Shown here one piece after another: positions 54,801 to 58,430 of a stretch of 64,000 bases of DNA. Under the pieces are notes generated by a model, which made no database searches, was not told the origin of the DNA, and was given only the letters and a program-made list of their open reading frames with translations. The stretch covers positions 1 through 64,000 of the forward strand of contig JAXRKP010001501.1 of assembly GCA_037039925.1 (NCBI GenBank), given 5' to 3'. The first letter of the stretch is position 1, and the number at the start of each line of letters is the position of its first letter. A program made the position numbers and the translations under genes. The DNA is from Doris montereyensis (taxonomy: Eukaryota; Mollusca; Gastropoda; Nudibranchia; Dorididae).

Positions 54801-55463
54801 ATTAATGTTGATAGTACATGATAGTGTTTTATTAATACATTAATGTTGATAGTATATGATAGTGTTTTTATTAATACATTAATGTTGATAGTATATGATA
54901 GTATTTTATTAATACATTAATGTTGATAGTATATGATAGTTTTTATTAATACATTCATGGTGATAGTATATGATAGTGTTTTTATTAATACATAAATGTT
55001 GATAGTATATGATAGTGTTTTTATTAATACATGAATATTGATTCTTTCTTCAGCGCCTTAACTTTTCATTAAAAAAATACATTTTTAAGCACAGTAATTC
55101 TATTGTTCCAGTGTCCATCTAAATATTTTATGTATGAACTTTAAGATCATTTTTTAAATGGAAAAAAAAATGGTAGTATTTTAGTATCAATCCTACTAGA
55201 ATTTTCTTTTCTGTTAAAATGAAAAAAATGGTAGTACATTGTACTGTAGTATCAATCCTACTAGAATTTTCTTTTACCTTTTCTTTTCCCTTCTCATTTC
55301 AGACGTGTTCTACACACGTGTCATGCCGTCTCGTATGTTTGATGTCCTGAAGGAAGACTTTGACTATCTCTTCATTGGTGGTGTGCTTGGGCTGATGATT
55401 GTGGTGTCCATAGCCACGCAGAAGCTTGCGGCCAAAAAAGCTCTCAACCGGGCGTGGAAGTAG
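17324..55463 (+). CDS. EMC1: EMC1, ER membrane protein complex subunit 1 (25 exons)
   Basis: EMC1 is the largest, mostly lumenal subunit of the ER membrane protein complex, which inserts tail-anchored and multipass proteins into the ER membrane. The exons, placed by homology and by intron phases that agree at every junction, give about 985 residues (human 993). In order: signal peptide (residues 1-24), YxDQxGxFDW, propeller-type N-terminal half (exons 2-12), central region (13-17) and the conserved C-terminal DUF1620 domain (about 700-930) with [50 protein letters not shown] and INYNRTMV. It ends with a membrane segment and NRAWK. Introns are large and repeat-filled. About seven single-base frame breaks lie in exons 2, 4, 6, 7, 9 and 12; exons 13-25 are clean. 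They could be assembly errors or decay. Gene identity is very secure. Confidence 0.96.
18537..18567. repeat. (AAT)n microsatellite
   Basis: About ten ATA/AAT units upstream of the foldback element. Confidence 0.9.
18657..19833. mobile_element. Foldback-type element with ~155-bp terminal inverted repeats
   Basis: The left arm (about 18657-18816) and the reverse complement of the right arm (about 19680-19833) share ttctccgccgggcggagaat, the block gtatcgagaggtgacgtgat, the block tctattttccgccggg and the block gccgtggtctcgccgg. Each arm holds two tandem sub-units of about 75-95 bp. The outer end contains its own small palindrome (attctccgcc/ggcggagaat). The interior is (TTC)n and (GA)n tracts (18830-19380) plus about 270 bp of unique sequence with no recognised protein. 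It lies inside EMC1 intron 1. No transposase, so non-autonomous. Confidence 0.8.
18830..19380. repeat. Compound (GA)n/(TTC)n low-complexity core
   Basis: Blocks of gagaga/cacagaga alternate with long TTC runs. This makes open frames in all six frames (poly-E, poly-R, poly-S), which are not genes. Confidence 0.95.
19945..20280. repeat. C/T-rich and (GT)n low-complexity DNA
   Basis: Runs of C, tctctc, ctgtctt and gtgtgtgtgt; no coding signal. Confidence 0.8.
20817..20955 (+). CDS. EMC1: EMC1 exon 2 (frame disrupted)
   Basis: Acceptor ttgcag at 20816. Completes the Trp codon, then [16 protein letters not shown]. The second part, in another frame, reads [20 protein letters not shown] then DGSI, matching human [20 protein letters not shown]. 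Length 139 is one base short of what the phases need, so one base is missing between about 20842 and 20890. Uncorrected, a TAA follows at 20896. Confidence 0.88.
21565..21700 (+). repeat. SINE-B body fragment
   Basis: cgcctggtccaaatgtgtgg, caatcggagacggatgataa, and tgtgcacatggaagattcct match the SINE-B body; head and tail are missing. EMC1 intron 2. Confidence 0.7.
22098..22439. mobile_element. MITE-like element with terminal inverted repeats
   Basis: The left end cagtggtgtccgcctaaaaa pairs with the right end (reverse complement cagtggtgtcggcctaagaa), 18 of 20 matching. A second pair (aacctggtcctc) lies further in. 342 bp, non-coding, EMC1 intron 2. I do not see a clear target-site duplication. 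Confidence 0.6.
22618..22690 (+). repeat. SINE-B 3' tail fragment
   Basis: accaaaaatcctaagatcat then cttagttgtggatgtgagta and aaatcaattgaa: the 3' end of SINE-B only. Confidence 0.65.
22771..22836 (+). CDS. EMC1: EMC1 exon 3
   Basis: Acceptor tttcttgtaaag at 22770, donor gtaagt. Reads (V)[19 protein letters not shown] then AS, matching human [20 protein letters not shown]. Phases 1 in and 1 out agree with exons 2 and 4. It lies only about 25 bp from the end of a minus-strand LINE-Y. Confidence 0.85.
22862..25197 (-). mobile_element. LINE-Y copy, internally deleted
   Basis: Minus-strand copy from the family 5' end (25197) to its 3' end (about 22862) in EMC1 intron 3. The frame 24355-23858 is the C-terminal part of an AP-like endonuclease with [20 protein letters not shown] and SDHHLV. 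Only about 150 bp later comes AFADDLVLF (near 23660), so most of the RT fingers and palm are deleted. The 3' part codes the usual C-terminal tail with breaks. Non-LTR retrotransposon, dead. Confidence 0.85.
25290..25475 (+). repeat. SINE-A copy, 3' part
   Basis: acatactagcgtcatgtctg, cttcatgctacaggaattgg, and aataagctccggctgtatgg are the SINE-A 3' half. Confidence 0.7.
26173..26276 (+). CDS. EMC1: EMC1 exon 4 (frame disrupted)
   Basis: Acceptor catcag at 26172. Reads [15 protein letters not shown], then after one surplus base near 26217 [19 protein letters not shown]. Human: ITVSNGGRIMRSW then ETNIGGLNWEITLDSG. Spacing between the two Trp residues equals human once one base is removed. Donor gtgaga, phase 2. 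Confidence 0.88.
26938..26972 (+). CDS. EMC1: EMC1 exon 5
   Basis: 35-bp micro-exon: acceptor attttag, donor gtaagc. Reads (S)[11 protein letters not shown], completing the strand before the human AVLKKTTLALH region. Phases 2 in, 1 out fit both neighbours. Confidence 0.8.
27258..27342 (+). CDS. EMC1: EMC1 exon 6 (frame disrupted)
   Basis: Acceptor ctgatttcag at 27257. [19 protein letters not shown] matches human RYIAVLKKTTLALHHLSSG; then a one-base loss in the C-run near 27312 shifts to IEWKAHNDQ (human LKWVEHLPE). Uncorrected, the frame hits TAG immediately. Donor gttact. Confidence 0.82.
27556..27715 (+). CDS. EMC1: EMC1 exon 7 (two frame disruptions)
   Basis: Acceptor atatcag at 27555. 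[20 protein letters not shown] then [13 protein letters not shown] matches human VVWALGVVPFSHVNIVKF..EDGEIV. The A5 run at 27567-27571 seems one base too long. A second surplus base near 27668 moves to [11 protein letters not shown], which joins in frame to exon 8. Donor gtagga, phase 2. Confidence 0.8.
28045..28250 (-). repeat. SINE-D copy
   Basis: tagcgcctaacaggctgctg and the reverse of ctctgcctatagctgggtac; same family as 16130 and 16605. Confidence 0.5.
28631..28733 (+). CDS. EMC1: EMC1 exon 8
   Basis: Acceptor tttcttccag, donor gtgagt. Clean: [20 protein letters not shown] then [14 protein letters not shown], human [20 protein letters not shown]. Phase 2 in, 0 out. Confidence 0.88.
28910..29010 (-). 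repeat. SINE-D-like fragment
   Basis: cttaggaaaggtactgaagt, agtacccggctagaggaaga; weak match to the SINE-D end. Confidence 0.35.
29040..29059. repeat. G20 homopolymer
   Basis: Twenty G in a row in EMC1 intron 8; one of several G or C runs of 11 or more bases in the window. Confidence 0.95.
29196..29265 (+). repeat. SINE-B head
   Basis: ttcgatggtctagaggcaag (box A-like) and aaccaaaaggtcacgggttg (box B-like), then tttttctcgagttta where the body is replaced by a minisatellite. Confidence 0.65.
29266..29761. repeat. 46-bp minisatellite, about 10 copies
   Basis: Unit tagactagtttgtgttaaat + atactgtaggttagcatcaa + tggata, with several deleted variants on the right. It begins exactly where the SINE-B body should continue. 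Confidence 0.9.
29877..30030 (+). CDS. EMC1: EMC1 exon 9 (frame disrupted)
   Basis: Acceptor ggcaag (weak tract) at 29876. [20 protein letters not shown] then STILF; after a surplus base near 29952 the frame becomes [18 protein letters not shown] then SVTIKLEK, which joins exon 10 in phase 0. Length 154 is one more than a whole number of codons. Uncorrected, a TAG occurs at about 30005. Confidence 0.8.
30031..30962. other. EMC1 intron 9, left part
   Basis: AT-rich. Around 30213-30240 lies ggtaaccatggcacagctac, a weak palindrome. No exon found. Confidence 0.4.
30963..33175 (+). mobile_element. LINE-Y copy with nested LINE-X piece
   Basis: Plus-strand non-LTR element in EMC1 intron 9. Starts cccgggcagtggacaggtga; an endonuclease part near 31510-31900 has [19 protein letters not shown] and [15 protein letters not shown]. 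The middle is replaced by LINE-X sequence (31960-32345). Then [19 protein letters not shown] (the F of FADD is Ser), [20 protein letters not shown], and [18 protein letters not shown] to the end. Many stops; dead. It shares its end with 5392-5680. Confidence 0.88.
31960..32345 (+). mobile_element. LINE-X 3' fragment nested in LINE-Y
   Basis: aattcacagaccgcatcctt and ctgtatgcctgtgaaacatg match the reverse complement of 1540-1650. It continues with a C-terminal tail that reads [19 protein letters not shown] in one frame, then LINE-Y resumes. Confidence 0.8.
33373..33444 (+). CDS. EMC1: EMC1 exon 10
   Basis: Acceptor cctgtgtcag, donor gtaggg. Clean 24 codons: [20 protein letters not shown] then ADAE, matching human TVAAVMACRNE. 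Phase 0 both sides. Confidence 0.85.
33445..35600. other. EMC1 intron 10, left part
   Basis: AT-rich with G14 at 34263-34276 and an X-box-like gttgccatgggaac at 34390-34403. No exon found. Confidence 0.4.
35607..35926 (+). repeat. SINE-B, full-length
   Basis: Best reference copy: head gggagactcggtagtctaga, ggcctctcaacccaaaggtc, gtgggttcaa; body ggtggatcgacacttagacc, ttaaagatcctttggctgtt; tail gatcaccttagttgaggatg + gggtaatcaaatcaaat. tRNA-derived pol III promoter boxes. EMC1 intron 10. Confidence 0.88.
35967..36065 (+). CDS. EMC1: EMC1 exon 11
   Basis: Acceptor ctccctgcag, donor gtacgg. Clean 33 codons ending [14 protein letters not shown]. This part is poorly conserved in human (YxINLYLVETGRR region), so it is placed by phase and splice sites. 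Confidence 0.75.
36110..36225 (+). repeat. SINE-C copy
   Basis: ctggtaggtcctacttcttt ... ctgaggtgcatagggtaaac. Confidence 0.75.
36355..36605 (-). repeat. SINE-A, near full-length
   Basis: The reverse complement carries box B-like gagagtttgaatcctagc, agacacttaacatgcatgtt, tgtgtcagactagcgtccta and ccagctctatgggccacaat. Confidence 0.75.
36715..36795 (+). repeat. SINE-C fragment
   Basis: ctactggtaggtcttacttc then ttgatcttgctgtttcct; 3' half missing. Confidence 0.6.
36870..37183 (+). repeat. SINE-B copy
   Basis: aaggtgtcgacaaaagatca (head remnant), gtaggtggatcgacatctag, gatctctaggcctatttaca, and catagttgtggacgtgggta. Full body. Confidence 0.8.
37195..37322 (+). repeat. SINE-C copy
   Basis: tgctggtaagtctcatttct ... 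gtggacggggtaaatttcaa; follows the SINE-B directly. Confidence 0.7.
37432..37529 (+). CDS. EMC1: EMC1 exon 12 (frame disrupted)
   Basis: Acceptor ttttctcgcag at 37431. [12 protein letters not shown] matches human LYIQVFLKKDDS. The second half, in another frame, gives [11 protein letters not shown] (human TEDHLLLFLQQ) and joins exon 13 through donor gtaggt (phase 1). Length 98 means one surplus base between about 37468 and 37500. Confidence 0.82.
37610..37895 (+). repeat. SINE-A, full-length
   Basis: Head gcgcccggtggcctagttgt and cttgggatcgtgaggtactg; body tgatgtgttccttgggaaag, aacctgcgacagactagcgt; tail atatggcctggctctatagg. EMC1 intron 12. Confidence 0.85.
37905..38005 (-). repeat. SINE-A head, minus strand
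   Basis: Reverse complement reads acagttaggctgtcggactt then gattgggaggtcctgaaatc. It faces the full-length plus copy just to the left. Confidence 0.6.
38447..38467. repeat. C21 homopolymer
   Basis: Twenty-one C, about 65 bp before EMC1 exon 13. Confidence 0.95.
38533..38649 (+). CDS. EMC1: EMC1 exon 13
   Basis: Acceptor catccacag, donor gtaagt. Clean: [20 protein letters not shown] then [18 protein letters not shown]; human [20 protein letters not shown]. Phase 1 in, 1 out. First of thirteen exons without frame errors. Confidence 0.95.
39254..39309 (+). CDS. EMC1: EMC1 exon 14
   Basis: Acceptor ttttccag, donor gtaagt. [19 protein letters not shown]; human DGLLGMFLKRLSSQLILLQ. Confidence 0.93.
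39720..39930 (+). repeat. Dispersed repeat copy (unoccupied relative of the 47860 insertion site)
   Basis: ttttataattaaaaagttgg, aacctcagtatcgaatcctg, ctaataatcgtacttgatat. The same order flanks the element at 47860-48974 but is uninterrupted here. Confidence 0.6.
40328..40486 (+). CDS. EMC1: EMC1 exon 15
   Basis: Acceptor acatcaccag, donor gtgaga. [16 protein letters not shown] ... [18 protein letters not shown]; human RDEFNLQKMMVMVTASGK. An acidic EEEEPEEQ stretch precedes it. 53 codons, phase 0. Confidence 0.95.
40605..40720. repeat. Dispersed repeat tail-like block
   Basis: Begins with ataataataat, then tttatatagcgctcaatcca and ctctgagtgctta, a motif common in repeats of marine invertebrates (general knowledge). 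Class unknown. Confidence 0.4.
41230..41394 (+). CDS. EMC1: EMC1 exon 16
   Basis: Acceptor ttccaatag, donor gtgaga. [20 protein letters not shown] and [18 protein letters not shown]; human [36 protein letters not shown]. 55 codons. Confidence 0.96.
41437..41700 (+). repeat. SINE-A head fused to SINE-C
   Basis: Head gtggccaagtggttaggctg and gagggtcctgggttcaaatt (boxes A and B), directly joined to cacttatctttcatcttgct, a SINE-C segment. A second SINE-C (ggtaggtccgtctttgttct ... atggtggatggcgtaaattc) follows. Confidence 0.7.
41907..42077 (+). CDS. EMC1: EMC1 exon 17
   Basis: Acceptor ctcatgcag, donor gtaaca. [20 protein letters not shown] and [13 protein letters not shown]; human GMSSLYVFNPIFGKWSQ, KVLLLIDDEYK. 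57 codons, phase 0. Confidence 0.92.
42715..42870. repeat. (ATAC)n and (AC)n microsatellite
   Basis: Tetranucleotide atac repeats passing into acacac. The period of four keeps several frames open; no gene. Confidence 0.95.
43480..43570 (+). repeat. SINE-B head fragment
   Basis: ggggactcggtggtttagat, aaggtttcagcctttcaaaa; the body is degenerate. Confidence 0.5.
43610..43700 (-). repeat. tRNA-like SINE head, minus strand
   Basis: Reverse complement: gctcagtcggcagaacactt then agacctcaagtttgattcca, boxes A and B of a tRNA-type promoter. Confidence 0.5.
44065..44195 (+). repeat. SINE-C copy
   Basis: tgctggtaggtcctactttt ... aaattgcaatgaaacca. Confidence 0.65.
44243..44349 (+). CDS. EMC1: EMC1 exon 18
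   Basis: Acceptor cgccttttcag, donor gtacgt. In frame: [20 protein letters not shown] then YM; human [20 protein letters not shown]. The first 14 codons resemble human less in this frame; another frame reads [11 protein letters not shown], closer to human VTAFPATRNVL, so a compensating pair of indels is possible. Phase 0 in, 2 out. Confidence 0.85.
44350..45286. repeat. 33-bp minisatellite starting at the exon 18 donor
   Basis: Unit tgtcattatgtctttgtgac + ctgtttcctgatg, with 31-bp variants; about 28 copies. The first, most diverged unit is the exon 18 splice-donor region itself: ttacatgtacgtccctgtga then tctgcttcctggtg. Confidence 0.92.
45853..45959 (+). CDS. EMC1: EMC1 exon 19
   Basis: Acceptor gttgccag, donor gtaagc. 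[20 protein letters not shown] then [14 protein letters not shown]; human [20 protein letters not shown]. Phase 2 in, 1 out. Confidence 0.92.
46470..47230 (+). mobile_element. Dispersed repeat with zinc-finger-like coding remnant
   Basis: The 5' part is the same tctagatct-rich repeat as 4150 and 59330. At 47020-47210 it reads [15 protein letters not shown], then [20 protein letters not shown] and [20 protein letters not shown] then KVSH. CxxC plus a distal H resembles BED/TTF-type fingers near the N-terminus of hAT-like transposases or related orphan proteins. Fragment only; it lies just upstream of the exon 20 acceptor in EMC1 intron 19. Class is an inference. Confidence 0.6.
47357..47482 (+). 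CDS. EMC1: EMC1 exon 20
   Basis: Acceptor cacctgcag, weak donor gtcaga. [20 protein letters not shown] then [11 protein letters not shown], nearly identical to human [20 protein letters not shown]. Start of the DUF1620 domain. It ends in a GATTSSGGK linker. Confidence 0.97.
47500..47610 (+). repeat. tRNA-like SINE head
   Basis: ctcgctcactaagccgaagg and gtggaatcgaatcccggcct: box B is good, box A weak. Confidence 0.45.
47740..49010 (+). repeat. Dispersed repeat interrupted by a TIR element
   Basis: The left flank (ttttataattaaaaatttgg, aacctcaatatcacatactc) and right flank (caaataatcgactcgtactt) form one repeat unit when the insert is removed, compared with 39720-39930 and 11000-11140. Confidence 0.6.
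47860..48974. mobile_element. Non-autonomous DNA transposon, 15-16-bp perfect TIRs
   Basis: Left tcagggtgtccagcaa and right ttgctggacaccctga are exact inverted repeats about 1.1 kb apart. No transposase frame inside. Subterminal DNA carries several gtaggaaat/gtcggaaat motifs in opposite orientation at the two ends. The CAGGG-type end recalls hAT elements, but I see no clear 8-bp duplication. Confidence 0.75.
49154..49275 (+). CDS. EMC1: EMC1 exon 21
   Basis: Acceptor tctccccag, donor gtgagt. [34 protein letters not shown]; human [33 protein letters not shown]. Phase 1 in, 0 out. Confidence 0.97.
49605..49735 (+). repeat. SINE-C copy
   Basis: ctactggtaggtcctatttt ... atatagtggaaagggtaaat. 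Confidence 0.75.
49878..50088 (+). CDS. EMC1: EMC1 exon 22
   Basis: Acceptor ctttttcag, donor gtaagt. [28 protein letters not shown], and [19 protein letters not shown]; human NEFTVLELYEG, NATAFSSL, and ISAMEATITERGITSRHLL. The largest exon, 211 bp, phase 0 in, 1 out. Confidence 0.97.
50435..50500 (+). repeat. SINE-C tail fragment
   Basis: ttgagatcaccgctatggtg then ggcagttcactgaaacaaac. Confidence 0.55.
50738..50822 (+). CDS. EMC1: EMC1 exon 23
   Basis: Acceptor tttttctcag, donor gtgagc. [20 protein letters not shown] then QETM; human [20 protein letters not shown]. Phase 1 in, 2 out. Confidence 0.97.
51050..51292. repeat. 31-35-bp degenerate tandem repeat
   Basis: Units of gttcaaagcaaagtttaaag plus a variable T-run; about seven copies, directly left of the 22-bp array. 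Confidence 0.85.
51318..52269. repeat. 22-bp minisatellite, about 43 copies, SINE-B-derived
   Basis: Unit ggcctctcaaccaaatggtc + at. It matches ggcctctcaacccaaaggtc of the SINE-B tRNA-like head (35640-35660), and the array passes straight into a SINE-B body at 52273. Variants: agatggt, gtcacagcc, gaaagatc, in blocks. Since 22 = 3x7+1, every plus-strand frame stays open, giving spurious proteins of up to 257 codons. Confidence 0.95.
52273..52525 (+). repeat. SINE-B body
   Basis: tctcaagtttgttgtgagta, ggtagatggatcgacactta, ttaaagatcctatggctgtt, ccatagttgtggatgtgggt, and a caaatcaaatcaaa tail. Its head is replaced by the 22-bp array. Confidence 0.85.
52526..53454. other. EMC1 intron 23, unannotated part
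   Basis: AT-rich; no exon, RNA or repeat recognised. Confidence 0.4.
53455..53580 (+). repeat. SINE-C copy
   Basis: gctggtaggtcctacttctt ... tttggtgaacagggtgaatt. Confidence 0.8.
53660..53812 (+). repeat. SINE-C copy
   Basis: ggtggtaggttgtacttctt-like start ... catatggtagacatggtaaa; ends about 25 bp before the exon 24 acceptor. Confidence 0.75.
53838..53986 (+). CDS. EMC1: EMC1 exon 24
   Basis: Acceptor acgtttcag, donor gtgagt. [20 protein letters not shown] then [22 protein letters not shown]; human [34 protein letters not shown]. Phase 2 in, 1 out. The TIPYVPE version keeps the IPY core. Confidence 0.97.
54015..54117 (+). repeat. SINE-B fragment
   Basis: accaaaaggtcacaagttct (box B-like), tcttagtaaaagccaccctc, and tggttcaggtaagtaa; breaks off at a short tandem repeat. 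Confidence 0.5.
54118..54205. repeat. 14-bp tandem repeat
   Basis: Units of ttttagatctg and ttttagacctg, six to seven copies. Confidence 0.8.
54445..55032. repeat. 38-bp minisatellite, about 15 copies
   Basis: Unit tgttgatagtatatgatagt + gttttattaatacattaa; starts 38 bp apart (54611, 54649). It lies in EMC1 intron 24. Confidence 0.95.
55165..55275. repeat. Direct duplication before exon 25
   Basis: atcaatcctactagaatttt + ctttt occurs twice (about 55188 and 55251), each preceded by aaaaatggtagta. The second copy forms the upstream part of the exon 25 pyrimidine tract. Confidence 0.85.
55303..55463 (+). CDS. EMC1: EMC1 exon 25 (membrane anchor, stop)
   Basis: Acceptor ctcatttcag. [20 protein letters not shown], then the hydrophobic [17 protein letters not shown] (membrane segment), then [15 protein letters not shown] and TAG at 55461-55463. 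Human: [20 protein letters not shown] ... LLNRAWR. The short basic tail is cytosolic in the family. Confidence 0.97.
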
Positions 55464-56110
55464 GGAACCATGAGACTGAGTGATTTATTGAACGAGTGAG
55501 TGTATGAATGAGTAGGTGAATGAGTGAGGTAGTGAATGCATGAGTGAGTAAGAGTGAGTGAATGAATGAGTTAGTGAATGAACAAATGAATTAATGAGTG
55601 AATGAATCAATGAATGAGTGAGGGAATGAACGCAGTGTTGTCCTAGTTTGTCTGTGCCATAAATTTGTGAATTGTTTGTTGACTTTGGAGTTTTGGGATG
55701 GTCGCGTTAACTTCCTCTGGTTTAAAAAATGAGATCAGCGGCAATGTGTGTCTGTGTTATGGCTAGGAGGAGCTACTTGTAGGGTGGTCACTCATGGGAT
55801 TCATGGCTCTGTTTGGCGCGTTTCTGACTGCTTGTTTCAGGGTAGCGGGTCTGTTGTGTGTTTGTTGGAAAAGTGTGTGAACCAATGTGTGTGTGTGTAG
55901 TTTGTCTGTATGTTATTTGGTATGGTGGAGGGGTTGGCACCAAAAGAAATAAGAGATAGAAAAGGATTATCAAATGTGCTTGAAAATTAGTCTGGTGTGT
56001 ATTTAGGTTCCTCCCCCCTCCCTCTCCCCCCCCTCCCTCCCCCTCCCTTCAAGCACAAGGTGGCGTGTGTGTGTGTTTTGCGTGCATGTATCAATAAATT
56101 CTCTGTCATC
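55464..56110 (+). other. EMC1: EMC1 3' UTR
   Basis: Starts with a tgaatgagtgag-type tandem tract (about 55478-55630). An aataaa at 56093-56098 is the first good polyadenylation signal, which would give a 3' UTR of about 650 bases. A later aataaa at about 58275 could serve a longer form. Confidence 0.6.
56093..56098 (+). terminator. Poly(A) signal aataaa (EMC1, putative)
   Basis: Canonical hexamer, followed about 15 bases later by T/C-rich sequence. Confidence 0.55.
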
Positions 56111-56204
56111 TCAGACTAAATCAAACATACAATGTCATGTTTTACTCTTCTTCATTTGATTGTGGGTTCTTACACCGGTTCCTACCAAATGTGTGGGCTG
56201 TTAG

Positions 56205-56310
56205 CAGACACTGGTGGTAGGTCATTCTTCTTTCCTTTCCTCCTTTCACTTGTCTTTCATCTTCTTGCTGTTTCCCATATGATGGACGGTGTAAATTTCA
56301 ATAAAAAATA
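56205..56310 (+). repeat. SINE-C copy
   Basis: ggtggtaggtcattcttctt ... tgatggacggtgtaaatttc. Confidence 0.7.
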
Positions 56311-56404
56311 AACCTCATCATCCCCTCTCCGCAGCTCCCCTGCCTATCTATTTCACCGTTTGTACATTTGTGAACAAACTTGTCTCCTTTCATACGATGT
56401 TTCC

Positions 56405-56540
56405 GGTTGGCTGGTGCTACTGGTAGGTTCTACTTCTTTCCTTTCACTCTTTTACTTATCTTTCATCTTGCCGTTTCCTCTTAATTCACCCTGAGATCAC
56501 CGCATATGGTGGGCAGGGTAAATTTTAATGAAACAAACAA
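56405..56540 (+). repeat. SINE-C, best-preserved copy
   Basis: gtgctactggtaggttctac, ttcctttcactcttttactt, ccgtttcctcttaattcacc, gagatcaccgcatatggtgg, and gcagggtaaattttaatgaa. No tRNA-like head is attached. Confidence 0.85.
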
Positions 56541-56814
56541 ACTTTTGTACGAAAGTATGAATGTAAATTCGAAGTTGTTGACTTCAACGAAACAACAACA
56601 AAATTGTGGGGGAAAATTGTGTTTCATTATGAAGTTCCATGAACTGACGGAGACAAACTAAAATCATACTCCCCTGGATGGTTGACACAGTTGCTGTTAG
56701 GGAGTTCCCTTCTTTCTGTTCATCCATAAGGCTCTTGTGTGCTTTTTGTCTTGTCTTTAGCATGAGTCTTACTGCTTTAAGTTCTCCTGCCAAGCTTTTC
56801 TTGTGCTTTTCCCT

Positions 56815-56925
56815 TTTATCGTCCTACTTCTTTCCTTTCCCCCTTTCACTTATCTTTCCTCTTGTTGTCTCCTCTTATTTCACCCTTAGATCACCGCTTA
56901 CGGTGGATAGGGTAAACAACCTTTT
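56815..56925 (+). repeat. SINE-C copy
   Basis: tcgtcctacttctttccttt ... cttacggtggatagggtaaa. Confidence 0.7.
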
Positions 56926-57474
56926 GTTGTCTGTAGATCATCGTATGTGTGGTAACTCGGGTCAACTACACCAATGATCTCTCCGTCATGTTTTTCTCAT
57001 CTCTTTAGTCAGCGTAATTTCTCTCACATGTGCATAACTTTTCATTGTCACTTGTAATGTGTGTTACTACACACCAGGCTGTCGTGACAAGTTTCATTTT
57101 CAGGTTACATGAGTGGTTGATGGTACTGGTTATCATTCGTTCTATTTATTGAACAGCATGGGTTTTTTCTAAGTGAGATTTTAATGGTTTGTTGAATTAA
57201 TCAAAACTCAACAATGTATGGCGCATGTGTGGAAGATATCGATATTTTAAAATATTTTCTTTCCAAATGTAATTTTGCTCATGAAATCACAGAAAGTAAG
57301 TGCTGTAAGTCTAACCATGGACAGAGACAGAGATAGAGAGATCTCAATGCGTGTGCACCACAACTACAAGGTGATGATAGAGGTGATAGCTCTGACTTAC
57401 CTATCATACATACATGTACCAATTGTAGCCAGAATGTACAAATTACAATTACAACTATGTGTTTACCCTTCGGG

Positions 57475-57770
57475 GGGGGCAACTCTGTAGTCCAGAGGCA
57501 AAATGCTGGCTTCTCAATGGTCGTGGGTTCAAGTCCCGCCAACGGTTAAAACGGTTTCTCAAGTTTTTCCGAGTACAATCTACCCCCTGGTCCAGGTAGG
57601 TGGATTGACACCTAGTCCCATCGGAGATGGACGATAAAAAGGAGGTCCCATGTACAGATCACAACACTCTGTGTTTGTTTACAGGCAGTCTGGGCAAAAT
57701 TGAAAATGCTACCAAAAACCCTGAGATCACCATAGCTGTGAATGTGGGTAAAATCAAAACAAACCAAAAT
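57475..57770 (+). repeat. SINE-B, near full-length
   Basis: Head ctctgtagtccagaggcaaa and ggtcgtgggttcaagtcccg; body ggtaggtggattgacaccta; tail caccatagctgtgaatgtgg. Confirms the family head of 35607. Confidence 0.85.
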
Positions 57771-58309
57771 CCCTTCAGAAGACGTGTTTTGGTTGGCGAT
57801 TTTTTCTTTTCTTTCTTTCTAATTTTCTTTGGCTGGTGTCTTTTTTGTTTGTTGCCAGGTTTCTGTCCCCTGAATACCTTTGGTTTCGTACAGATCTCTT
57901 GTCAGACTTTTCTGTTTGCATTTTCCAACACTCTTGAAAACTTCTTTTTTTTGTCTTAGTATATTTTGTTGTCCAAACTGGTTGTGAACATTCAACAGTG
58001 ACTGACAGAGCGGACTGGGGAACACTTACAAAGTAGCAACAAGGCATTAAATTGGTTTCATTTTTTCTATCTGGCTTTTTCTAGTGGAATATTGTACAAT
58101 GTTTTCTTTAAATTTTAATTGATTATTTGTAATTGTATTGTTTTTTTTTTCTTTTTTACGTTTTTTTTTCCCATAAAAAAATTGGAATTTATAGAAAATA
58201 TCAGTGAAAGTTTGTGGATGGATGTTTTTCCTATTGTTTTTATGTTTCTTTGATCCTTGAGATTATTTTGGGGAAATAAAAGTTTGGATTTGGTATTTGA
58301 ATGGTCAGC
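57771..58309. other. No recognised feature
   Basis: T-rich DNA between SINE-B and SINE-C, possibly part of a long EMC1 3' UTR. Confidence 0.35.
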
Positions 58310-58430
58310 GATTAGCGGATGCTTCTGGTAGGTCCTACTTTTTCCTTTCCAGGTTAAACTCTTGCTGTTTCCTATAAATTCATGCTCTAATCCCCATAAA
58401 CAGTGGATGGGATAAACTTCAATGACGCAA
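58310..58430 (+). repeat. SINE-C copy
   Basis: gcttctggtaggtcctactt ... acagtggatgggataaactt; the pyrimidine middle is shortened. Confidence 0.7.
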
